Source: a virus. Taken from it: a DNA stretch of 20,808 nucleotides. Below are positions 1-6,391 of this stretch, piece by piece. The DNA lies in the IMG/VR virus record IMGVR_UViG_3300026519_000471, positions 1-20,808 of that record. The stretch is one strand, 5' to 3'. Made by a program: the position numbers and the translations under genes. The notes under the pieces are model-generated. The model worked only from the letters and a program-made list of their open reading frames with translations. It was not told where the DNA came from and made no database searches. The stretch's first letter is position 1. Each line of letters opens with the position of its first letter.

Positions 1-45
1 GCCCTCTTGTCAGCGCCGCCCATGCGCCCTATGAACCGCCTTCGA

Positions 46-120
46 GGGCGCGTAGCTCAGCGGGAGAGCACTACGTTGACATCGTAGGGGTCGCTGGTTC
101 GATCCCAGCCGCGCCCACCA
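46..120 (+). tRNA. tRNA-Val (anticodon GAC), CCA encoded
   Basis: A complete cloverleaf can be folded by hand. The 7-bp acceptor stem is 46-52 with 110-116. The D stem is 55-58 with 66-69. The anticodon stem is 71-75 with 83-87, around the loop TTGACAT. The variable region is 5 nt (88-92), and the T stem 93-97 pairs with 105-109 around TTCGATC. Anticodon 78-80 is GAC, so the tRNA reads valine GUC/GUU codons. Position 117 is the discriminator A, and CCA is encoded at 118-120. It is the only + strand gene in the window and converges on the phage late operon. Such tRNA 3' ends are classic integrase targets. The sequence reminds me of alphaproteobacterial tRNA-Val, which is a recollection and not a search result. 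Confidence 0.97.
93..120 (+). other. candidate phage attachment (att) core at the tRNA 3' end
   Basis: The phage gene block ends 140 bp from the tRNA CCA, and the tail-fibre genes point toward it. In lambda-type prophages the tail-fibre end of the late operon lies against one att site, which fits. Tyrosine integrases commonly recombine within the T arm and 3' acceptor strand. No duplicate of this stretch is visible inside the window; if the element is a prophage the second copy should lie beyond the right edge. The tRNA could instead be carried by the phage itself. Confidence 0.3.
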
Positions 121-226
121 CGCAACGTATTGATACAGCAGCGTTTTTCGAGCCGCCGCCGTTCCGGTCCCGTTCCGTATCCGGCAGACAGCGGCAGGAA
201 CATGTCGTAAACCGGCACTGAAAGTG

Positions 227-243
227 GTGCACCAGCGGTGCAC
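227..243 (-). terminator. hairpin after the last late gene; weak terminator candidate
   Basis: A perfect 7-bp inverted repeat, GTGCACC/GGTGCAC with a 3-nt loop, begins 17 nt beyond the stop codon of the last phage gene (stop at 260-262). Read on the minus strand it is followed by CACTTTC, so the T-tract is poor. It could be a weak intrinsic terminator or a 3'-end stabiliser lying between the convergent late operon and tRNA gene. The rest of 121-259 shows no gene. Confidence 0.35.
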
Positions 244-259
244 GATGTTCTCGTCCCGT

Positions 260-943
260 TCATGCCGCCATCATCATGGCGCCTCTGGCTGCGGCCTTCC
301 ACCCTGCAACCACAATCGCTCGGTCCGTGCGCGAGGCGCTGAATGTCACATCCGCGATCTGGGCGCTGGCGTCGGGCGCAGTTTTGCTTTCGAGACGGGC
401 TTCGACTGCATAACTGCTGGTTATCGCCGACTCCGCAGTGCCTTCATCCGTCCAACCGCTGCCTTCGTACACTGAGCCATTTGATCCGACACAACCGCCT
501 TCGGCCACCAACAATTCGCCTGACACGGCTGGTGTGTAGCTGACGCTGACCGCCGTCGCGCCGCCGTCGTTCACGCTTGTAGCGGCTCCTCCAGCGGCCC
601 CTCCCGTATCGGCGATGTCTACTGCCCACCCAACAAAATGCCGCCCATCGTTGCCGCTCAGAGTCACAGTAACCGTCTGCGCCCCAGTCGGGCCGACGCC
701 GGGGTCGAGCGTCGCGACTGCACAGATCAGACGTCCGACGCCGTCAACCTTGTCCTGCGCCTGGATCGTCATGGTCTGCGATCCAAACGTGATAGAAGTG
801 ACTGTCCTGGACGGATTGCTGTTTGACTTGATCAAACACATAACCTGAAGGCCGGAATCCGCAGCACGAGTGTGCGACCAGCTATAGCTTGAGACGTCGG
901 TACTAGGGTTTTCTGTATATGCTGTCTTTGTCCCGATTGGCAT
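260..943 (-). CDS. beta-sandwich hypothetical protein, distal to the tail spikes
   Basis: This encodes a 227-aa protein with no recognisable catalytic motif. It is rich in Thr, Ser, Val, Gly and Ala in alternating patterns, with spaced tryptophans (SYSWSHT near residue 20, GWAVDIAD, AGWKAAARG near the end). That suggests an all-beta sandwich of the sort often found in phage tail accessory and adhesin-like proteins. The ATG at 943 is preceded by GAGG at an 8-nt spacing. The Shine-Dalgarno overlaps the TGA of the spike gene, leaving a 10-nt gap. It is the last gene of the late operon, so a role as a tail-tip accessory protein, spike chaperone or decoration is an inference from position. No signal peptide or membrane segment is visible. 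Confidence 0.75.
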   Translation of the reverse strand: MPIGTKTAYTENPSTDVSSYSWSHTRAADSGLQVMCLIKSNSNPSRTVTSITFGSQTMTIQAQDKVDGVGRLICAVATLDPGVGPTGAQTVTVTLSGNDGRHFVGWAVDIADTGGAAGGAATSVNDGGATAVSVSYTPAVSGELLVAEGGCVGSNGSVYEGSGWTDEGTAESAITSSYAVEARLESKTAPDASAQIADVTFSASRTDRAIVVAGWKAAARGAMMMAA

Positions 944-953
944 TATTCCATCC

Positions 954-3437
954 TCATGGAGCGTAAGGTCCTACATCGGCACTTGTAAGATTCGCTGGCG
1001 TAATGACTGGATAAGAAGACGTTCCAGATTGTGATGTATTCGTTTCGTTTTTCAGCGTCACAGTGCCGCTATGCGCTTCTACAGAAGTGCTGTCTGCCGG
1101 ATATGGGCGGCTCGAAAATTCGCCGATGATCGCGGTTCCCGTGCATCGCGCCAATGTCACATTGTAGGCTCTTTCCCATGCGGTAATGTCATTTGGCGGA
1201 CTGTCGTTCGTTACTGTTCCCGCATTCACGCGCAATCTGGTCGCGTCGCGGAACTCACAGCCATGAATAAGATGATTTTTACTTTGTATCGTGACGCCAG
1301 TCCATCCCGTCGCACGCGTTCCCTCGAACAGACACCCGACAGCCTGGTGCGAGTCACCATGTCTCATTTCCAGGCGGTTTAAACGCCGAAACGTGCAATA
1401 ATTCCAGCGGATATTTGTGGCTTTCGCTACAATGTTTATACCTAGATCCGGGTCATACATATCCTGGAACAGGGAATATTCGATCTGTGTATCGACATCC
1501 TTGTCTCCTGTTTCGCCGGAATATCCGATGCGAAAACGGGCTCCATCGGAGAGATCGTGCATATAGAGCCTCTTGATGCGCACCCCAGTGGGACCATTCG
1601 ACCCACTGAACCGTGTTTCGTATCCGTAGGCTGTGTAGTTGCCAGTAATCTCACAGTACGCGACTGAAAGTCGGTCGCCATTTAGCTGGTTGAGCAATCC
1701 ATTGCTCTGACCGGCACCACTGAACTTGCACCTCCTAAAAGTGTTATCAGCAGCCCAATTTGTGGCCGTTTCTGTCATTACCCCCCAAAGAAACAGGTAA
1801 GACCCATTCAGGTCAATTGCGGTGAACGAAGCCTGCAAGAGGTTCTCGGCCCGTATCACGATTGGGTTCGCGGCCGTGCCTGACGGATCCATGGACACGG
1901 CCCCATAGCTTCCATCCGCCAGTACGATGTGGTCGCCGGGCTGCGCGGAAGCCAGGGCCGCCGTGAGCTCAGAGGAGTTGGCGACATTCACAGTGCGGAG
2001 CGGATCGGGGTATTCGCCACTCCCAGCGGCACCCGTTACCTCCACATACACCTTGCTGGTCGAGGTCGTCGATCCGCCCGTGATCGTGAAAGCCGCCGTC
2101 CCGTCGCCCGCGCTCGCACCAGACGTGACATTCAGTTTCCCGGCATTCACCGTTGCCGAGGAGACCGCCCCCGTGACGCCGCCCGCAGCAGTGAGTGAAG
2201 GGGCGTCGTCGGGATCGTAAGCCTGTGCTGCTACATCGTACGCTGTGGTAGCGCTCTGCGTTTGGGAGCCCTCCATCGGCAGGGCAACCACCGGGATGTT
2301 CGCCGGGGAGCCGGCGACGAATTGCGAGATTCCGTAGAGCCTGCGCGGCTCCACTGCATTCCTGGCCCGCGCCAGCGCATGCGCTGGCCCGATGAAATTC
2401 GGCGAGATCAGGACCTGTCCGATGCGTCCGTTCCACATCTGCAATGAAATGCCACCGATTTCGAGCGTTCCGCTCGGCATCTGCACGGTGCCAGAAACCG
2501 GCGCATCTTGCTCTGGTATGCCTGTGCTTTCTCGCACACGCCCTGTCCAGCCACCTACAGCTCGTTTGCCGTTGATGTAGAGTTCTGGCAGCGACCCGCT
2601 CTTCCATTGAAATCTGAGATGCATCCAATCCGTCGTCTGCACGCCGGGGCCGCTCTCGACCTGCACCGCCCAATATTCTGTGCCATCGTAGACCCGCAGT
2701 GTGGCGGAGATCGCATCCGCACTGCCCGAATAATACGCTGTCTTGTCAAACCAGAGGAGCACCCCGTGCATGCGGGGATCCGTGGAGTGCGGCCCCTGCG
2801 CGATGATACGCGCATCAGTGCTGGCGCTGTTCGACTTGACGAGCGCCTCGACGGCGAACTCCGTCATGCCGTTCAGAAATGCGCCATCGGCATGGCTCAT
2901 GTGCGAGGTGGCGCCATCGTAAACGCCAACCCAGGGATCGGAGCTGTCGGCGGTGACGCTGGTAACCGTGAGGTTGCGCGCTGTCGTGCCCTCACGATTG
3001 GTGCCGCTCGCGCCAAACCATGCCGCCGTCCAGCCGTTCCACGCCCCGGCCATGTCCTGCTCGGTGGCACCGCTCTTCCCGGCGAGCATCCGGAAATCGA
3101 ACCGGGCGTTCGCGGCAATGGTGCCGGGCCGCACAAAGGCTACCAACCGCCCGCTGGCGCCATCATAATGCACCAGATCCCACGCCAGCGCTCCGCCATC
3201 GGAGACCCGCTCGAAGCGTACATCCTGTGCCGAGGCACTCGTCAGCGCCCCTCCATTTGCCGTCTGCTTGAGCTCGCCGGCGGTCTCGTCGATCAGCAGG
3301 TTGAAGTTGTCGAACTGCACCGGCTGCGCCGGAATTGCGAGCCGCCCTTCCTTCGCCCATCCGCTTGGCGGCGGTGGCGGCGGTGGCTGCGTGATCGGTG
3401 TGCCGATCCGGAAGGGTTTGAAGGGCAGCCCGATCAT
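954..3437 (-). CDS. tail spike with DUF2341, LamG-like and PL6/chondroitinase-B-like beta-helix domains
   Basis: This 827-aa product is a probable receptor-binding, polysaccharide-degrading spike. After a short N-terminus and a run of prolines (18-24), residues 27-120 resemble DUF2341. Residues about 165-355 resemble a LamG/concanavalin sandwich (INGKRAVGGW, LEIGGISLQMWNGRIG). Residues 380-470 look Ig-like, and about 475-800 form a parallel beta-helix. The helix carries AKATN and MRHGD, matching the catalytic Lys and Arg segments of chondroitinase B (PL6); here they are K672 and R692. No T7-type anchor domain is present. The ATG at 3437 forms an ATGA overlap with the upstream fibre stop, so I prefer it to an in-frame start at 3476. 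The lyase half (about 957-1850) has clearly lower GC than the rest of the window. The polymer substrate is unknown. Confidence 0.8.
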   Translation of the reverse strand: MIGLPFKPFRIGTPITQPPPPPPPSGWAKEGRLAIPAQPVQFDNFNLLIDETAGELKQTANGGALTSASAQDVRFERVSDGGALAWDLVHYDGASGRLVAFVRPGTIAANARFDFRMLAGKSGATEQDMAGAWNGWTAAWFGASGTNREGTTARNLTVTSVTADSSDPWVGVYDGATSHMSHADGAFLNGMTEFAVEALVKSNSASTDARIIAQGPHSTDPRMHGVLLWFDKTAYYSGSADAISATLRVYDGTEYWAVQVESGPGVQTTDWMHLRFQWKSGSLPELYINGKRAVGGWTGRVRESTGIPEQDAPVSGTVQMPSGTLEIGGISLQMWNGRIGQVLISPNFIGPAHALARARNAVEPRRLYGISQFVAGSPANIPVVALPMEGSQTQSATTAYDVAAQAYDPDDAPSLTAAGGVTGAVSSATVNAGKLNVTSGASAGDGTAAFTITGGSTTSTSKVYVEVTGAAGSGEYPDPLRTVNVANSSELTAALASAQPGDHIVLADGSYGAVSMDPSGTAANPIVIRAENLLQASFTAIDLNGSYLFLWGVMTETATNWAADNTFRRCKFSGAGQSNGLLNQLNGDRLSVAYCEITGNYTAYGYETRFSGSNGPTGVRIKRLYMHDLSDGARFRIGYSGETGDKDVDTQIEYSLFQDMYDPDLGINIVAKATNIRWNYCTFRRLNRLEMRHGDSHQAVGCLFEGTRATGWTGVTIQSKNHLIHGCEFRDATRLRVNAGTVTNDSPPNDITAWERAYNVTLARCTGTAIIGEFSSRPYPADSTSVEAHSGTVTLKNETNTSQSGTSSYPVITPANLTSADVGPYAP

Positions 3438-6391
3438 GTCATCGCCGTGTAGCTGCCGCCGAGAACCACCCGCCACTCGCTCGCCGAGCGGAAGATGGCG
3501 AAGGTCTCGCCGGCGGGCACCGAGACGCTGCCGCTGGTGGCGCCGGAGATGGTCAGCGCGGCGCTACCAGCATTGAACCCGGGCCATGCGCCCTGGACGC
3601 CGTTCCATGCCGCCGGGAGGGTGAGCGGGCCACTCGTTGTGCCCGTGTACTCGAGCTCGTATCCCTGATCGGCCTCGGCGAGCGTGTAGGCTCCGGAGAA
3701 GCTCCGGACGCCTCTCCGGCCGAGTGCCGCTACCAGAGGGTCGGCCAGGCTCCAGTAGCCGTCCTTGGGAGCCACATCGCCGGCCGCTTTCCAGCTAGCG
3801 GATGCGCCATCCGCGTTGGCGGCGCACTCGAACACGAGCTTCCGCTCCACCCCATTGCCGAAAGCGGTCGCAGCCCTCCAGGTGGTACTGCCATCCTGGA
3901 ATGTGGCGCCGCTTTGGAGTCCGATCGTGACATCCGCTGTCTTCGAGTCGGGGACGGCGACGACGATCTGTTCCAGCGGCTTCGCATCGTTGTGCAGGTC
4001 GATCCGCTGGGCGACCGCATTCCCCGCTGTCGCCTCGAGCTTCGTCAGGACGACGTCGTAGCCGGACCGGCTCAGATACCTGTCGGCACGCGTCGTGCTG
4101 TACGGGGTGGTGCTGATCTGCTTGGTCTGCTCGACCGTCGAGCCCTTGTCCGGCACGAGATCCGGCCGCAGGGCCGCGCCGGACGCGCCCTGCGAATGGA
4201 TTCCCGCCTCGCTGCCATCGGTCAGCACGGTGCCGATGGAGATGCGGCTGAATTTCGTGCCGGTCGTGTCGTCGTCGACGGCGTAGCCGGTGCAGCTGCC
4301 CAACACCAGGCTGTCGACGGCGATCTCGCCGCCGTCGATGCTGCCGTCCCCCTTGCAGGTGACCACGTCGACACAGTCCTCGGCGACGCAGGCGACGACC
4401 GAGACGCCCTTGGAGGGCGCATGCACGTCGATGGCGCCGTCGGTGTCCTGGAAGCCGCGGAACGTGCAGGCGAGGTAGCGCACATCGCGGTCGCCGGCCT
4501 GGTGGGTCGGGTTGCCCACCGTCCCGGCGCTCTGGTTGGTCGCATCCGGCGGCCGGCTGGGGCCGGCCACCGACAGGCAGGAGGCGAAGGTGATGCCGAT
4601 GTTGTCGCCGCCGTGGGTATCCAGGCCGTTGATCAGGCAGTCGTCGGTGACAGCGCCGCGCACCAGCATGTTGGTGTTCGAGCTGCCGAAGGCGATGCCG
4701 TGCCGGCATCGCTCGAAAAACCCACCCTCGACGATGCCGTCGCGGCAGCCGACGAAATAGAGCCCGTAGCGGTCGCCGCTGCTGGCATCGCTGGTATCGA
4801 GCTTGCCGATGCGGACGGAGTCGACGACCCGCGGGCGGTAACAGGCCTCCATGCGCACGAGCTGGCCGCGGGTGGTGTGGGTGGTGGCGGTATCATCGAG
4901 CCTGGCCCCGATGATCGTCGGCTCGATGCAGTATTTCGCTTCCCAGGCCGGGATCCGGGAAGCCGGCGCCGCCGCCGGCGCCTGGGCGAACTCCGTCTCT
5001 GGCGGGCAGATGATGGTCGGCTGCCAGCACGGCCGCAGCTTCGTGATCCGCGCCTTGTAGCTGGTCTGGAAATCCCGCACGACGCCCACATCGAGGGTGA
5101 CCGTCGTGCTGCTGACCGCCTGCACCCGGTGCACCTCGAGGCGGATGCGGTTCGAGCTCGTGCCCTGCACATCGCCGGCGGTGCGGTCGTCCTGCACATA
5201 CACCCAGTCGCCCACGGCGAGCGCGCCGGTGGGATCCGTGGAAAGGCTCAGCACCCGGGCGCCCTCGGCCGCATCGGCCGACAGCGTCCACTCGTCGACG
5301 ACGGTGACGAGGGTCCGGTCCGGTCCGCCACCCTCGGGTGTCCAGGCCGAGTTCGGATACTCGATCTTGAAATCCGCCGGCAGGGGATCGTTGGCGAAGG
5401 TCACGGTGGCGCCGGATACCGCGGTAATGATCGCCTCGTGGCGCTGCCCCGACATGGGCTCGCCGTGCTTGTCCTGCTCGCCACGGATGATGATCCGCGC
5501 ACCGACCACGAACCGCGACATGTCGCCATTCTGCGGGCTCGCGTCGATGGTGATGCTCGTGTCGTTCTGGTTGGCGTCCGCGGACAGCCTGTAGAGGTTG
5601 CTGGTGGGGAATTCGGAGAAGCTCCCCAGCGCGCGGATCCGCACCCCGTAATCGAGCCGCTTGATCTTGCTGCAGCGGCGGAAATCGAGCACGTAGGGCC
5701 GCTGGCTGTCGCGGTTGCGGATGTTGATGGTTCGGCCGATGGCGAGCACGCCACCCGGCGGTGAGACGATCGCGCGATAGGTCGTGCCCTTGGCAAGGTC
5801 GTCATCGATCAGCGCCTGCAGCGCATCCGCCTCGTCCGTGATGCCATCGAATTTGAGGCCCGGCGTCGCCGCGCTCGGGTCGTCGGTGATCGTCGTCACG
5901 GCCCCGCTGGTATCGAAGCCGAGATATTTGCCGGCCCGGGCGGTGGCCGCCGGCAGTTCCATCGCCAGCGTCGCGTCCGTCTCCGGCTGCCGGATCGCCC
6001 GCGCGATCTGGCTTTCGAGCTGGCGTGCGATCGCGGTGAGCCGGTCGAGCTCCGTATTCAGCGCCTTGATGTTGAGCACCGAGCTCGGATAGGGGAAATC
6101 GGTCGTGCGCTCGATCGCGATGTCGGCCACGATCACGACCGTGGCATTCGTGATCGCCGCCCCCAGCGTGATGGAGCCGCCGTCATAGCCGCCGTCGACG
6201 GCGTTTCCGGCCACCGAGAATTCGGTGCTGGTGGTCGGGGAGGTCGTATAGTTGGCCTCGACACCATCGACCCAGACACGGATGTCCTTGAATGCCGTGA
6301 ACTCGAACGGGATCTGGAAGGTGCTCTGGGCCGTGGTACCCACGCTGTAGAGGATGCGGGGCTCGATGTCGGAGATCTGCAGATGCGTCAT
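3434..6391 (-). CDS. tail fibre/spike with T7 gp17-like anchor and beta-helix
   Basis: The product is a 985-aa trimeric-fibre type protein. Residues 1-95 match the T7 tail-fibre N-terminal pattern (short strands around FQIPFEFTAFKDIRVWVDG), which attaches fibres to the tail tube. Residues 105-135 are a likely coiled coil (LNTELDRLTAIARQLESQIA). From about 180 the DGITDEADALQALI and PPGGVLAIG signatures mark a pectate-lyase-3-like parallel beta-helix continuing to about 760. The C-terminal ~100 residues are a small beta domain (LTLPAAW, SEWRVVLGG), probably a tip or trimerisation unit. Its start overlaps the upstream stop as ATGA, and its own stop overlaps the next spike as ATGA. Glycan-binding or depolymerase activity is inferred from the fold; I could not assign catalytic residues. 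Confidence 0.88.
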   Translation of the reverse strand: MTHLQISDIEPRILYSVGTTAQSTFQIPFEFTAFKDIRVWVDGVEANYTTSPTTSTEFSVAGNAVDGGYDGGSITLGAAITNATVVIVADIAIERTTDFPYPSSVLNIKALNTELDRLTAIARQLESQIARAIRQPETDATLAMELPAATARAGKYLGFDTSGAVTTITDDPSAATPGLKFDGITDEADALQALIDDDLAKGTTYRAIVSPPGGVLAIGRTINIRNRDSQRPYVLDFRRCSKIKRLDYGVRIRALGSFSEFPTSNLYRLSADANQNDTSITIDASPQNGDMSRFVVGARIIIRGEQDKHGEPMSGQRHEAIITAVSGATVTFANDPLPADFKIEYPNSAWTPEGGGPDRTLVTVVDEWTLSADAAEGARVLSLSTDPTGALAVGDWVYVQDDRTAGDVQGTSSNRIRLEVHRVQAVSSTTVTLDVGVVRDFQTSYKARITKLRPCWQPTIICPPETEFAQAPAAAPASRIPAWEAKYCIEPTIIGARLDDTATTHTTRGQLVRMEACYRPRVVDSVRIGKLDTSDASSGDRYGLYFVGCRDGIVEGGFFERCRHGIAFGSSNTNMLVRGAVTDDCLINGLDTHGGDNIGITFASCLSVAGPSRPPDATNQSAGTVGNPTHQAGDRDVRYLACTFRGFQDTDGAIDVHAPSKGVSVVACVAEDCVDVVTCKGDGSIDGGEIAVDSLVLGSCTGYAVDDDTTGTKFSRISIGTVLTDGSEAGIHSQGASGAALRPDLVPDKGSTVEQTKQISTTPYSTTRADRYLSRSGYDVVLTKLEATAGNAVAQRIDLHNDAKPLEQIVVAVPDSKTADVTIGLQSGATFQDGSTTWRAATAFGNGVERKLVFECAANADGASASWKAAGDVAPKDGYWSLADPLVAALGRRGVRSFSGAYTLAEADQGYELEYTGTTSGPLTLPAAWNGVQGAWPGFNAGSAALTISGATSGSVSVPAGETFAIFRSASEWRVVLGGSYTAMT

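Noticed and set aside
57-302. Minus-strand open frame across the tRNA, containing GWDRTSDPYDVNVV
   Set aside because: That peptide is the antisense translation of the tRNA and is a well-known spurious annotation; the tRNA fold is perfect.
260-3437. Diversity-generating retroelement variable region in the last genes, as in Bordetella phage BPP-1
   Set aside because: No C-type-lectin-like C-terminus, no nearby template-like repeat and no reverse transcriptase in the window.
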